A stretch of DNA of 64,000 nucleotides from positions 1,557,501 to 1,621,500 of the forward strand of contig NZ_CP031416.1 of NCBI RefSeq assembly GCF_003367375.1, given 5' to 3'. Made by a program: the position numbers and the translations under genes. Below are positions 37,462 to 46,478 of this stretch, one piece after another. The notes under the pieces were generated by a model. It saw only the letters and a list, made by a program, of their open reading frames with translations, made no database searches and was not told where the DNA came from. This DNA is from Gallaecimonas mangrovi (GTDB taxonomy: Bacteria; Pseudomonadota; Gammaproteobacteria; Enterobacterales; Gallaecimonadaceae). Every line of letters begins with the position of its first letter. Position 1 is the stretch's first letter.

Positions 37462-38031
37462 GTGGCAAGTTCTGTGACCAACCGTATTGTAGGCACCTTG
37501 GTAGTCGTCGCGTTGCTGGCGCTGATTGTGCCGGAGCTTTTAAAGGAGCCCGAGGCACCAACGCCAGAAAAATACGAAGTGATACCGCTGCGCCCTGAGC
37601 TAGGCGATACCCCAAAACCAGCGACGTACCCCAGTGACGCCTTGGCCACCAATGCGACGGTGCCTAAAGCCACGCCGCTGCCAGACAATGATGCGGCAAA
37701 GACGCCGGCTACCAGTAGCAGCGCTTCACCGGCCGCTTCGGCGAAGGTAACACCGCCACCGGCAAAAACGTCAACAGCAGCCAAACCTGCCGTGGCAGGC
37801 GATGCTTGGGTTATTCAAATGGGTGCCTTTGGCAACCATCAATCAGCCCAAGCGCTGGTTAAGCAGCTGCGCAGCAGTGGCTACAAAGCCTTTTTAGTGC
37901 AAGAAGGTGGTTTGTCTAAAGTGCTGGTAGGGCCTGATACCGATAAGAGCCGTCTGGCCGCCCAGATCGACAAGCTAAATCACATTAGCGGTTTAAAAGG
38001 CCGAGTCTTTCAATATGATCCGCTTCAGTAG
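37462..38031 (+). CDS. dedD: SPOR-domain cell-division protein DedD
   Basis: 189 residues from a GTG start with GGAGGGG eight bases upstream. One N-terminal membrane helix (IVGTLVVVALLALIVPELL), a Pro/Ala/Thr-rich linker of about 80 residues, and a C-terminal SPOR domain (AWVIQMGAFGNHQSAQALVKQL) that binds denuded peptidoglycan at the septum. Position between folC and cvpA as in E. coli supports the name. Confidence 0.9.
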   Translation: MASSVTNRIVGTLVVVALLALIVPELLKEPEAPTPEKYEVIPLRPELGDTPKPATYPSDALATNATVPKATPLPDNDAAKTPATSSSASPAASAKVTPPPAKTSTAAKPAVAGDAWVIQMGAFGNHQSAQALVKQLRSSGYKAFLVQEGGLSKVLVGPDTDKSRLAAQIDKLNHISGLKGRVFQYDPLQ

Positions 38032-38032
38032 A

Positions 38033-38063
38033 TTGACCACAGACCGGTGGTCTGGGTTAGAAT
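38033..38063 (+). promoter_or_regulatory. Sigma70 promoter of cvpA-purF
   Basis: TTGACC and TAGAAT separated by 19 bases; predicted start near 38070. The -35 overlaps a 6-bp inverted repeat (GACCAC/GTGGTC, 38035-38052). Confidence 0.55.
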
Positions 38064-38077
38064 ACGCCGCCGTTAAA

Positions 38078-38093
38078 ACTAAAACGTTTGCGT
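38078..38093 (+). promoter_or_regulatory. PurR operator before cvpA-purF
   Basis: ACTAAAACGTTTGCGT matches the 16-base PurR consensus ACGCAAACGTTTGCGT at 14 positions. It lies just downstream of the predicted transcription start and seven bases before the cvpA ATG. PurR with hypoxanthine or guanine would repress purF, as in E. coli. Confidence 0.82.
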
Positions 38094-38099
38094 GACTGC

Positions 38100-38588
38100 A
38101 TGAATTGGGTCGATATCGCGATTTTGGTCATCATAGGCGTTTCCGTACTGATAAGCCTGGTTAGGGGCTTTGTGCGTGAAGCGATGTCATTGGTGGTTTG
38201 GATCGCAGCATTTTTTGTTGCCAGTGTTTTTTATCCCAAGCTGGCTGTTCTATTTACTGGCCTGAGTGATCCGCTTATTCGTAACGCGGCGGCCATCGCC
38301 CTACTTTTTGTGGCCACCCTGATCCTGGGGGGGCTACTGACCTACATTATTGGACAACTGGTTGATAAAACCGGCCTGAGCGGTTTTGACCGGCTGCTGG
38401 GTATGATTTTCGGGGCACTGCGTGGTGTCCTGGTGGTTGCAGCCCTGTTGTTTGCGTTAGACAGTTTTACCAACCTTTCCCACACCGACTGGTGGAAGGC
38501 ATCGAAATTGATTCCGCAATTTGGTGTCGTGGTGCAATGGTTTTTTGAATATCTGCAACATAGCTCCAGCTTTTTGCCGAAAGGCTAA
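38100..38588 (+). CDS. cvpA: CvpA family membrane protein
   Basis: 162 residues, the same length as E. coli CvpA, from ATG 38100; an in-frame TTG at 38088 lies inside the PurR box. Four membrane helices are expected (first two: DIAILVIIGVSVLISLVRGF and AMSLVVWIAAFFVASVFY). GFVREAMSLVVWIAAF is conserved. E. coli CvpA is needed for colicin V production and envelope stress resistance; the molecular role is unclear. Co-transcribed with purF 24 bases downstream. Confidence 0.92.
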   Translation: MNWVDIAILVIIGVSVLISLVRGFVREAMSLVVWIAAFFVASVFYPKLAVLFTGLSDPLIRNAAAIALLFVATLILGGLLTYIIGQLVDKTGLSGFDRLLGMIFGALRGVLVVAALLFALDSFTNLSHTDWWKASKLIPQFGVVVQWFFEYLQHSSSFLPKG

Positions 38589-38612
38589 CGCCTTAACCAA
38601 GAGGAACGAAAC

Positions 38613-40127
38613 ATGTGTGGTATCGTCGGTATCGTTGGCAAGTCTCCGGTTAACCAGTCCATTTACGACGGCTTAACCGTGCTCCAACACCGCGGACAGG
38701 ACGCTGCTGGTATTGTGACCATCTCAAACAATACTTTTCGTCTGCGCAAAGCCAACGGACTGGTTAAGGATGTTTTTGAGCGCCGCCATATGGAGCGTCT
38801 GTCAGGCAACATTGGTGTTGGCCATGTTCGTTACCCGACAGCCGGTTCATCATCCAGTGCCGAAGCCCAACCGTTTTATGTGAATTCCCCCTTTGGTATT
38901 GCTGCTGCCCATAACGGCAACCTTACCAATGCCCGCGAACTGCAAGAAAGCCTGTTCAAAGAAGCGCGCCGGCATATCAATACCACGTCCGACTCCGAGA
39001 TCTTGCTGAACGTTTTTGCCCATGCATTAACTTCATGCACTGCCATTTCCTTGCAGCCAGAAGATATTTTTAAAGCCGTTGCCGAAACCCATCGTCGTTG
39101 CCGTGGTGCCTACGCGGTGATGTCACTCATCATTGGCCATGGCTTGGTGGCGTTTCGCGACCCTTACGGTATTCGTCCGCTGGTGCTGGGCCGCCGTGAA
39201 GGCGCCGATGGCGTGGAATACATGGTGGCTTCTGAATCGGTCGCGCTAGACGTGGTGGGTTTTCAGTTCATGCGTGACGTGGCGCCCGGTGAAGCAGTTT
39301 ATATTACCGAAGACGGCGAACTGTTCACCCAGCAGTGTGCTGAAAACCCGGTGCATTGCCCCTGCATTTTTGAATACGTCTATTTTGCCCGCCCCGATTC
39401 CACCATCGACGGCATTTCTGTTTATGCCGCCCGGGTGCACATGGGCCGCCACCTTGGTGAAAAAATCAAAAAACAATGGAGTGACCTCGATATTGACGTG
39501 GTTATCCCCATTCCTGAAACCTCCAGCGACATCGCCCTGGAAATTGCCGGTGTACTGAACCTGCCTTACCGTCAGGGGTTTGTGAAAAACCGCTATATTG
39601 GCCGTACCTTTATCATGCCGGGGCAAACCATTCGCCGTAAGTCAGTACGCCGTAAACTCAACGCCATCAATGCTGAGTTCAAGGGCAAGAATGTGTTGCT
39701 GGTAGACGATTCCATCGTCCGTGGCACCACCTCTGAGCAGATCATTCAAATGGCACGTGATGCCGGTGCCAATAAGGTCTACTTTGCCTCAGCCGCCCCG
39801 GAGATCCGCTTCCCGAACGTTTATGGTATCGATATGCCTTCGGCCAATGAACTGATTGCCCATGGCCGGGAAGTGGATAACATCTGCGAGGAAATTGGCG
39901 CCGATGGCCTTATTTTCCAATCCATTTCTGACTTAATCGATGCAGTGCGTGAAGAAAATCCTTCCGTACAGCAGTTTGAAACCTCGGTATTTGACGGCAA
40001 CTACGTAACCGGTGATGTTGACCAAGCTTATCTTGATGCGCTCGATGAAGCGCGTTCAGACCAGGCGAAAAACCAGCAAGCCGCTATCGAAGACCCGAAC
40101 CTCGAACTTCATAACGAAGACGCCTAA
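38613..40127 (+). CDS. purF: Amidophosphoribosyltransferase
   Basis: 504 residues, essentially the E. coli length. First committed step of purine synthesis: PRPP plus glutamine to phosphoribosylamine. Cys2 of MCGIVGIVG is the glutaminase nucleophile. HRGQDAAGI, the PRPP loop [18 protein letters not shown] and [17 protein letters not shown] are present. GAGGAACGAAAC precedes the ATG. A PurR operator upstream of cvpA controls the pair, and a terminator follows. Confidence 0.97.
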   Translation: MCGIVGIVGKSPVNQSIYDGLTVLQHRGQDAAGIVTISNNTFRLRKANGLVKDVFERRHMERLSGNIGVGHVRYPTAGSSSSAEAQPFYVNSPFGIAAAHNGNLTNARELQESLFKEARRHINTTSDSEILLNVFAHALTSCTAISLQPEDIFKAVAETHRRCRGAYAVMSLIIGHGLVAFRDPYGIRPLVLGRREGADGVEYMVASESVALDVVGFQFMRDVAPGEAVYITEDGELFTQQCAENPVHCPCIFEYVYFARPDSTIDGISVYAARVHMGRHLGEKIKKQWSDLDIDVVIPIPETSSDIALEIAGVLNLPYRQGFVKNRYIGRTFIMPGQTIRRKSVRRKLNAINAEFKGKNVLLVDDSIVRGTTSEQIIQMARDAGANKVYFASAAPEIRFPNVYGIDMPSANELIAHGREVDNICEEIGADGLIFQSISDLIDAVREENPSVQQFETSVFDGNYVTGDVDQAYLDALDEARSDQAKNQQAAIEDPNLELHNEDA

Positions 40128-40157
40128 AAAAAGCGGCCCCAAGGGCCGCTTTTTTGT
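40126..40157 (+). terminator. Rho-independent terminator after purF
   Basis: AAAAAAGCGGCCC/GGGCCGCTTTTTT stem with a CAA loop, starting in the purF stop codon. Confidence 0.92.
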
Positions 40158-40240
40158 TTTATGGCTGCAGGTTTATTTCAGGTGCTGCTCTGACGTGTCG
40201 CTGATAGCTTGCAATGATAAGCCGCACGGCTGCAGTCTCA

Positions 40241-40268
40241 TTGTGTGACTTAAGATAAAAGTTATGAT
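40241..40268 (+). promoter_or_regulatory. Possible promoter of the small exported protein gene
   Basis: TTGTGT and TATGAT are separated by 16 bases. The leader to the start at 40382 would be about 110 bases. Nothing else is recognised in the 224-base gap after purF. Confidence 0.25.
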
Positions 40269-40381
40269 CACGCTCAAACCGATTTGGGCGGATGGCAATA
40301 AACTAAAAACGAAAAAGTAGCGGTAGCGCCCTTGCTTGTTTTTACGCTGCCGATTTGTTGCTTAGGGGTTCAAAGGACGAA

Positions 40382-40726
40382 ATGAAAAGAACAATTCGGT
40401 TCACGACCGTTGCGGTACTGATCGTGGCGAGCCTTGGCTGTTTGGCCGGGCAGGACGTTTATCTTTATGACCAATCTATTGGTGGCCCATACAGCGACAG
40501 CTGGTCGTTACGAATGCATCATCAAGGGGCATTTCCTTACCTTCTTATTCGTGATGGTAAGTCGGGCGACTTGCTGGCGCCGCTAGGCGTTAATTGCGAT
40601 ACCCAAACCGCCAATGTTGGCGGCGGGGTTGAGTTTGACAGTGACTTGCTGACGGTTGACCAGACTCGTGAGCAAATCCCCGATAAGGCCATTGCCTTAG
40701 CCATAAAAGTGGTGTGCCAGTCATAA
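40382..40726 (+). CDS. Small exported protein of unknown function
   Basis: 114 residues from ATG 40382, preceded by AAAGGACGAA; a TTG 27 bases upstream is in frame but less likely. An N-terminal signal (MKRTIRFTTVAVLIVASLGC) is followed by about 90 residues. The Cys at position 20 is in a poor lipobox (ASLGC), so lipidation is uncertain. The mature part is mixed, with two further Cys (VNCDTQ and VVCQS) that could form a disulphide. No family recognised. Isolated between terminators. Confidence 0.65.
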   Translation: MKRTIRFTTVAVLIVASLGCLAGQDVYLYDQSIGGPYSDSWSLRMHHQGAFPYLLIRDGKSGDLLAPLGVNCDTQTANVGGGVEFDSDLLTVDQTREQIPDKAIALAIKVVCQS

Positions 40727-40754
40727 AAAAAGCGGCTTTAAGCCGCTTTTTTAT
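40727..40754 (+). terminator. Terminator after the 114-residue protein gene
   Basis: AAAAAAAGCGGCTT/AAGCCGCTTTTTT, immediately after the stop codon. Confidence 0.92.
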
Positions 40755-40990
40755 CTCACGTATTACCGCCAGGTGGCCGTGATATCGGCTTGTCAATGAA
40801 AAGCGCTCAATAACAGCGAAAGCCGTAAGCTCCTTATATTACAGATATTCTGTTGCAGGCAGTGTCTTGCTGACTTGGGTTTTTGACTTGGCCATGAGCA
40901 ACCACGCACGGTGGCAGTGCGCAGATAAAAAGGTTGTTACCGGGCGCGCTTTCTATACTGAGGCTTTCAACACTTCATGGAGGAAGTGCG

Positions 40991-41251
40991 ATGAAGCCTT
41001 TCGTGGCGGCGGCTTTTATGCTGTGGCTTTCGGTTGCGGCGGTTGGTCACCCCTTTATTCGTGATAATAAAGCGATGGCGCAAGATTGCCGGCATATAGC
41101 GCAGGAAGTCAAAGCCATAGAGAAAAAGCAAAAGTCTAAGGCCTACAGCAAACTACAGCGGCAGTTAAAAGAGCGCATGAATAAATGGGAGCAAGCCTGG
41201 GCCAAGCAAAAATGTCCACGTTATGGCCCGGCAAACTTGTCCAAGCGCTAA
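40991..41251 (+). CDS. Small exported, helical basic protein of unknown function
   Basis: 86 residues from ATG 40991, preceded by GGAGGAAG at ideal spacing; a longer frame from 40934 has no ribosome site. A signal peptide (MKPFVAAAFMLWLSVAAVG) is followed by a charged, probably all-helical region (IAQEVKAIEKKQKSKAYSKL). Two Cys (QDCRHI and QKCPRYGP) bracket the helix and might pair. No family recognised. miaE starts 39 bases downstream on the same strand. Confidence 0.7.
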   Translation: MKPFVAAAFMLWLSVAAVGHPFIRDNKAMAQDCRHIAQEVKAIEKKQKSKAYSKLQRQLKERMNKWEQAWAKQKCPRYGPANLSKR

Positions 41252-41290
41252 GGGTTCATTAGGATCCGCCAGTCATTTGCAGGAGTTGTC

Positions 41291-42061
41291 ATGGCTGTCA
41301 GTTTGTCACCTTATCAATCGTTGCTTAGCCCCATTACCGATTTTCTGGGCTGTGAAACCCCGGATGCTTGGTTAAACGAAGCCGTTAAACCCAGCAATTT
41401 GCCGCTTCTTCTTATTGACCACTGCAATTGCGAGTTAAAAGCGGCGCAAACGGCAATCTGGCTTATTCGCCGCTATGCGGTTGATAACGCCAGCGGTCAA
41501 GCCTTGTTGGTATGGGTGAAACCCTATGAAGATTTTGTGTATCGCAAAGCGACGGGCGATTTTAGTGGCTCCAAAAACGCCCTGATTGGTGAGCTGCAAA
41601 GTAAAGACGGCTTTGCCCATGGGCCGGACATCCTCGACAAAATGGTGCGACTTATTAAAGAAGAGCTGCACCATTTTGAGCAGGTTTTGGACATCATGGC
41701 GGCCAAGAAGGTGCCTTATGACACCGTTACCGCCGCCCGCTATGCCAAAGGACTTATCGGCCATGTCAGGGGACATGAGCCTTGGACGCTGGTGGATAAA
41801 TTGATTGTCGGCGCTTTTATTGAAGCCCGTTCCTGTGAACGTTTTGCCAAGTTAGCGCCACATTTAGATGAGGATATTGGCCGTTTTTATGTGTCGTTAC
41901 TGCGCTCGGAAGCGCGCCACTACCAAGATTACTTAGCCTTGGCCGAACAGGTGGCGGCTGAGGATATTAGCCAGCGTGTTGCCTTTTTCCGGGAACAAGA
42001 AGCGCTGCTAATAACAAGCCCGGACACGCAGTTTCGTTTTCATAGCGGTGTGCCTGCATAA
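41291..42061 (+). CDS. miaE: tRNA-(ms2io6A37) hydroxylase MiaE
   Basis: 256 residues. A diiron monooxygenase that hydroxylates the isopentenyl group of ms2i6A at tRNA position 37. The four-helix ligand set is visible: IDHCNCELKAAQTA, KEELHHFEQVLDIM, FIEARSCERFAKL and RSEARHYQDYLALAE. GGAG lies before the ATG. The gene is convergent with lpxH, sharing a bidirectional terminator. Confidence 0.93.
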   Translation: MAVSLSPYQSLLSPITDFLGCETPDAWLNEAVKPSNLPLLLIDHCNCELKAAQTAIWLIRRYAVDNASGQALLVWVKPYEDFVYRKATGDFSGSKNALIGELQSKDGFAHGPDILDKMVRLIKEELHHFEQVLDIMAAKKVPYDTVTAARYAKGLIGHVRGHEPWTLVDKLIVGAFIEARSCERFAKLAPHLDEDIGRFYVSLLRSEARHYQDYLALAEQVAAEDISQRVAFFREQEALLITSPDTQFRFHSGVPA

Positions 42062-42083
42062 AAGCGCCTTCAGGCGCTTTTTT
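42060..42083. terminator. Bidirectional terminator between miaE and lpxH
   Basis: AAAAGCGCC/GGCGCTTTT stem with a TTCA loop and flanking A and T runs. Confidence 0.88.
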
Positions 42084-42789
42084 CAAAAGGGCGTTTTTCC
42101 AGGCTAATGCTATTTGGCGTTACCACCAGTACCGAGCCTTGTTCGTACCAGTCACCCAGGACAATGCGCTCTGCGCCTGGATGTTGATGCCGATTGGGCC
42201 GGTGGGTATGGCCATGAATAAGCAATGGTACCTGGTATTTTGCTATTACGTTGTCTACCTCTGCTGGCGTGACGTCCATAATGGCGTCGCTTTTCATGGC
42301 ATTACTGGCTTGGCTTTTAGCGCGGGCTTTACGGGCGATGCGGCGGCGCAGCCACAGCGGCAGCAGCTGCATGCGCCACTGCCAAAATTTGCTGCGGCTT
42401 TTTTTGCGAAAGGCTTGGTAGTCGGTGTCGAGGGTGCAAAGGGTATCGCCATGCATCACCAGGGCTGAGGTACCGTAAAGGTCGATAACGGCGGTTTCTG
42501 GCAGCAGCGTCATGCCGGCCGCCTTGGCAAAGCGCTTGCCAATTAAAAAGTCGCGGTTACCGTGCACAAAAAATTGGGCAACGCCTTGGTCGGCATTGGC
42601 TTTAAAAAGGGCAATAACGGCTTGGTTAAAGGTGCTGTTATCGTCGTCGCCTATCCAGGCTTCAAAAAGATCCCCCAACACATAAAGTGCTTCGGCTTTT
42701 GGGGCTTCTGTTGTCATAAAGCGCCGAAACGCCTCGAATATATCGGGGCGTTCCGGGCTTAAGTGCAAATCGGCAATAAAAAGGATCAC
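42070..42789 (-). CDS. lpxH: UDP-2,3-diacylglucosamine diphosphatase
   Basis: 239 residues. Hydrolyses UDP-diacylglucosamine to lipid X in lipid A synthesis. Calcineurin-like metal motifs are in order: [12 protein letters not shown] at the N-terminus, [26 protein letters not shown] and [12 protein letters not shown]. The length matches E. coli LpxH (240). The start overlaps the ppiB stop by four bases, the conserved ppiB-lpxH pair. Confidence 0.95.
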   Translation of the reverse strand: MILFIADLHLSPERPDIFEAFRRFMTTEAPKAEALYVLGDLFEAWIGDDDNSTFNQAVIALFKANADQGVAQFFVHGNRDFLIGKRFAKAAGMTLLPETAVIDLYGTSALVMHGDTLCTLDTDYQAFRKKSRSKFWQWRMQLLPLWLRRRIARKARAKSQASNAMKSDAIMDVTPAEVDNVIAKYQVPLLIHGHTHRPNRHQHPGAERIVLGDWYEQGSVLVVTPNSISLEKRPFEKSA

Positions 42790-43277
42790 GCCAGCTCTGC
42801 ACGCTCGATGATCACATCTTCCAAAGGCACGTCTTGGTGGAAACCATGAGAGCCGGTTGCAACGGCTTTAATTTTCTCGATGATGTCCTGGCCTTCTACC
42901 ACTTCGCCGAACACGCAGTAGCCATAGCCTTGGGCAGTGGCTGACTGGAAGTTCAAAAAGTCGTTGTCTTTGACGTTGATAAAGAACTGGGCCGTGGCCG
43001 AGTGCGGATCAGGGGTGCGAGCCATGGCAACGGTGCCTTTGGCATTAACCAAGCCGTTGTCGGCTTCATTTTTAATGGGCGCACGGGCACTTTTTTGCTT
43101 CATGCCAGGCTCAAAACCGCCACCTTGGATCATGAAACCATCAATCACGCGGTGAAAAATGGTGTTGTCGTAAAAGCCGTCTTTTACGTATTGCTCAAAG
43201 TTGGCAACGGTTTCCGGGGCTTTCTCGGCGTTCAGTTCAATTTTGATATCGCCGTAATTAGTATGCAAAATGACCAT
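42786..43277 (-). CDS. ppiB: Cytoplasmic peptidyl-prolyl isomerase (cyclophilin)
   Basis: 163 residues, no signal peptide, so PpiB rather than PpiA. The active-site block [21 protein letters not shown] has the catalytic Arg, and [22 protein letters not shown] follows. Catalyses cis-trans isomerisation of X-Pro bonds. Upstream on the minus strand TAGAAT (near 43310) is a plausible -10. Divergent from cysS, as in E. coli. Confidence 0.95.
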   Translation of the reverse strand: MVILHTNYGDIKIELNAEKAPETVANFEQYVKDGFYDNTIFHRVIDGFMIQGGGFEPGMKQKSARAPIKNEADNGLVNAKGTVAMARTPDPHSATAQFFINVKDNDFLNFQSATAQGYGYCVFGEVVEGQDIIEKIKAVATGSHGFHQDVPLEDVIIERAELA

Positions 43278-43384
43278 GAATTCTGTCCTCTTGGCTAGTC
43301 GGGGCGCATTCTACCTAATTTGGCGGTGACGCAACCAGCTAGTCGCAATACAATGTGTTTATTGTTTCTAATGCCAAGGTTGTC

Positions 43385-44758
43385 ATGCTGAAAGTTTTCA
43401 ACACCTTAAGCCGTGAAAAAGAACTCTTCAAACCTCTTATAGCCGGTAAGGTGTCACTCTACGTCTGTGGTATCACTATTTACGATTTAATGCATATTGG
43501 CCATGCCCGTACCTACACGGCCTTTGATGTGATTAATCGTTATTTGCGCCATAAGGGCTTTACTGTCACCTATGTGCGCAACATCACCGATGTGGATGAC
43601 AAAATCATCAAGCGTGCTGCCGAAAACGGCGAAAGCTGCGAAGCCCTTACCGAGCGCTTTGCCACCAAAATGCGTGAAGACTTTGCCGCCTTGAACATTC
43701 TGGCGCCGGATATCGAGCCCAAGGTTACCACCCATATGGATGACATTATCGCCATGGTGAAAACCTTGGTTGAACGTGGTCATGCTTATGAAGCGGACAA
43801 CGGCGATGTGCTCTTTAACGTTAAATCCTTCCCGGAATACGGCAAATTGTCTCGCCAGGATCTCGATGCCCTGCAAGCCGGTTCCCGGGTTGAGGTGGAT
43901 GAGAGTAAACACAACCCCCTTGATTTTGTGTTGTGGAAGCATGCCAAGCCTGGCGAGCCGAAATGGGCTTCGCCGTGGGGCGAAGGCCGCCCTGGCTGGC
44001 ATATTGAATGCTCTGCCATGTCGTCAAGACACCTTGGGCCGGTATTTGATATTCATGGTGGCGGCTCTGATCTCACTTTCCCCCATCATGAAAATGAAAT
44101 TGCTCAAAGCTGCTGCGCCAGTGGCGAGCAGTTTGCACGCTACTGGATCCACACCGGTATGGTGCAGGTCGACAAGGAAAAGATGTCCAAGTCCTTGGGC
44201 AACTTCTTTACCGTGCGTGACGTGCTTAAAGAATATAACGCTGAAACAGTGCGCTATTTCTTGCTGACCAGCCATTATCGCAGCCAGCTTAACTATTCCA
44301 CTGACAACCTTAACCAGGCCCATGCCAGCCTTGAGCGGCTTTATACCGCCCTTAGGGATGTGGCGGCCAGCGGTGAGGTTGAACCCAGCTGGGCGGCGAA
44401 GTTTGATGCTGCCATGGACGATGACTTCAACACCCCGGAAGCGCTGGTGGTGCTTTTCGACCTGGCCCGTGAACTGAATAAAGCCAAGCAAGAAGGGCGC
44501 GCCGATGCCCCGGCCCTTGCCGCAACCCTTAAGCAGTTAGGGAGCTTATTAGGCATTGTGCAAAGTGCGCCTGAAGACTTTTTGAAAGGCAACGATAGTG
44601 ACCTGGACGTGGCGCATATCGAAGGGCTTATTAAGCAGCGCAATCAAGCGAGAAAAGATAAAGACTGGGCGGCGGCCGATGCCGCGCGCGACGCTTTAAC
44701 GGCACTGGGCATCACCCTCGAAGATGGCCCACAAGGCACCAGTTGGCGAAAAGCCTAA
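43385..44758 (+). CDS. cysS: Cysteinyl-tRNA synthetase
   Basis: 457 residues from ATG 43385, chosen because AAGG lies five bases upstream and the protein then begins [15 protein letters not shown] as other CysS do. A longer frame from 43355 is unlikely. Class I motifs [13 protein letters not shown] and [10 protein letters not shown] are intact. Zn-binding Cys and His are in [21 protein letters not shown] and [10 protein letters not shown]. coli CysS has 461 residues. Confidence 0.97.
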   Translation: MLKVFNTLSREKELFKPLIAGKVSLYVCGITIYDLMHIGHARTYTAFDVINRYLRHKGFTVTYVRNITDVDDKIIKRAAENGESCEALTERFATKMREDFAALNILAPDIEPKVTTHMDDIIAMVKTLVERGHAYEADNGDVLFNVKSFPEYGKLSRQDLDALQAGSRVEVDESKHNPLDFVLWKHAKPGEPKWASPWGEGRPGWHIECSAMSSRHLGPVFDIHGGGSDLTFPHHENEIAQSCCASGEQFARYWIHTGMVQVDKEKMSKSLGNFFTVRDVLKEYNAETVRYFLLTSHYRSQLNYSTDNLNQAHASLERLYTALRDVAASGEVEPSWAAKFDAAMDDDFNTPEALVVLFDLARELNKAKQEGRADAPALAATLKQLGSLLGIVQSAPEDFLKGNDSDLDVAHIEGLIKQRNQARKDKDWAAADAARDALTALGITLEDGPQGTSWRKA

Positions 44759-44760
44759 TG

Positions 44761-44789
44761 AAAAAGCCCGGCTTAGCCGGGCTTTTTTT
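44761..44789. terminator. Bidirectional terminator between cysS and the PEP-mutase-like gene
   Basis: AAAAAGCCCGGCT/AGCCGGGCTTTTT with a very short loop; T runs on both strands. Confidence 0.92.
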
Positions 44790-45589
44790 CAGCTGAAAAG
44801 CATCTGCGCCTTGGCAAAGCCAAAGTGGTATTGGTCCATCAGTGGCCAATGGCCCTGATGTAGACATTGCGCGGCAATGGCATCCAGTAAGCCCAATACT
44901 GCCAGTATGGGCCCCAAGCCCAGGCTCACTCGGGTTACCCCGAGGGCAAACCAATCGGTGGCGTTACATCCGGGCAGGGCCATCAGGTTCACCGGAATGG
45001 GGCTTGTCTGCACCAATGCCTTAATGTCGGCAGAGGCTGACACTGTGGGCACAAAAATCATGTCGGCACCTGCTTGCTGGTAAGCGGCCGCCCGGCAAAG
45101 GCTTTCTTCAAGGGCATGGTCTGTAGCCAGCAGGTAGGTGTCGGTACGAGCGTTGATAAAAAGCGGCAAGCCAAAGCGCTCGGCAAGGTCGCGCACCAAA
45201 CCGATACGCTGGCATTGCTCAGCAACATCAATAAGCCCTTTGCCGGGCAAACTATCTTCAAGGTTAATGCCGACCGCGCCTGCCTCTAGCACCGCCTGTA
45301 CCGTTTGGGACAAATCCTGGTAGCCACTTTCGATGTCGACGCTCAGTGGCAGTTGGCTTTTGGCCGTGATCGCCGCCAAAGACGGCAATAGGTTGTCCAG
45401 TGTCAGGCCTTGGCCATCAGCAAACCCCTGGCTGTAGGCAAGGGCAGCGCTGCTGGTGCCAATGGCTTGGTAGCCGTTTTTCTCAAACAGTAAAGCACTG
45501 GCTGTATCCCAGATACCGGGCAGTAACAGCGGCTGTTGATTCAATTCGCGAAAGCGCTTGGCCAGCTTTTGCTGGATAGGGGGCGGCAT
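44789..45589 (-). CDS. Isocitrate lyase/PEP mutase superfamily protein
   Basis: 266 residues. A TIM-barrel enzyme of the ICL/PEPM family: LLPGIWDTASALLFEKNGYQAIGTS at the start, SVDIESGYQDLSQTV (Mg-binding Asp/Glu), GINLEDSLPGKG, and FINARTDTYLL. The catalytic Cys motif KKCGH of isocitrate and methylisocitrate lyases is absent; the equivalent loop reads LPGKGLIDV. That resembles uncharacterised family members rather than lyases. The true reaction, perhaps cleavage or hydrolysis of a small 2-oxo acid, cannot be told from sequence. Confidence 0.82.
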   Translation of the reverse strand: MPPPIQQKLAKRFRELNQQPLLLPGIWDTASALLFEKNGYQAIGTSSAALAYSQGFADGQGLTLDNLLPSLAAITAKSQLPLSVDIESGYQDLSQTVQAVLEAGAVGINLEDSLPGKGLIDVAEQCQRIGLVRDLAERFGLPLFINARTDTYLLATDHALEESLCRAAAYQQAGADMIFVPTVSASADIKALVQTSPIPVNLMALPGCNATDWFALGVTRVSLGLGPILAVLGLLDAIAAQCLHQGHWPLMDQYHFGFAKAQMLFS

Positions 45590-45663
45590 CTGTTTTCTCC
45601 TTCATCAATGAGGCGACCATGATGAAAAAGCAGAGGCGGAGTTGCTCGCCCTTTTCGGACCTG

Positions 45664-45692
45664 TATCAAAAAAGACCGTAGTCGTTTTTTAT
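45664..45692 (-). terminator. Weak terminator after the ion-channel gene
   Basis: On the minus strand AAAAAACGAC/GTCTTTTTT with a short loop and one mismatch, directly after the stop. Otherwise the 103-base gap holds only the ribosome site (GAAGGAGAAAACAG) of the next gene. Confidence 0.5.
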
Positions 45693-46478
45693 TTAAAGCC
45701 TGGCGCCGCAGTGGCGACAAAAGCGTGAGTCGGGTTCGTGGCCTTCTCGGCCACAACTGGGGCAGGTTTTGCTGTAACGCTGTTTGGCCAGTTCGTTGGT
45801 TAAAATGCCGGTGGGTACCGCTATTACCGAATAGCCCAGTAGCATCACTACAGAAGCTAATGCCTGCCCAAGCGGTGTGTGAGGGCTGATATCGCCATAA
45901 CCCACAGTGGTCATGGTCACAATGGCCCAATACATGCTGCGCGGAATACTGGTAAAGCCGTTTTCTGGCCCTTCGATAAGGTACATCAAGGCGCCAAACA
46001 CCGTTACCAAGCCCAACAAAGAGGCAAAAAAGACAAAGATCTTCGGCCCAGATTGAATGATGGCTTGCACCAAGCGCTGCGAGGCGTTGGAGTACTCCAT
46101 TAGTTTGAGAATACGAAAAACTCGCAGCACCCTTAAAATACGCACAATCAGCAAGGTACTGGCACCGGGTACCAGTAGCGCCAGGTATGTGGGGATGATC
46201 GATAACAAATCAACCAAACCATAAAAGCTAAACAGGTAGCGCCAGCGATTTTGTGCGCAATAAAAGCGGGCGAGATATTCGAGGGTAAAAAGGCCGGTAA
46301 AAAACCATTCAGCGGCGGCGAGTTCCACTTTCCATTGATGATGAATAGGCGCCACTGAATCGAGCATCACCGCCACCACGCTCACGACGATGGCGATGAT
46401 AAGGCACAGGTCAAAGGCACGCCCACCGGGCGTGCTGTAACCAAAAATAATGTCGTTGAGCTTATCCTTAAGCGTCAT
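45693..46478 (-). CDS. Voltage-gated potassium channel-like ion transporter with C-terminal zinc ribbon
   Basis: 261 residues. Six membrane segments with an Arg-rich S4 ([19 protein letters not shown]) and the K+ selectivity filter TMTTVGYGD before the last helix, so a Kv-type channel. The tail carries two CxxC pairs ([19 protein letters not shown]), a rubredoxin-like zinc ribbon. Its ATG lies 11 bases inside the folD 3' end, so folD and the channel are one transcript. Physiological role unknown. Confidence 0.9.
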   Translation of the reverse strand: MTLKDKLNDIIFGYSTPGGRAFDLCLIIAIVVSVVAVMLDSVAPIHHQWKVELAAAEWFFTGLFTLEYLARFYCAQNRWRYLFSFYGLVDLLSIIPTYLALLVPGASTLLIVRILRVLRVFRILKLMEYSNASQRLVQAIIQSGPKIFVFFASLLGLVTVFGALMYLIEGPENGFTSIPRSMYWAIVTMTTVGYGDISPHTPLGQALASVVMLLGYSVIAVPTGILTNELAKQRYSKTCPSCGREGHEPDSRFCRHCGARL

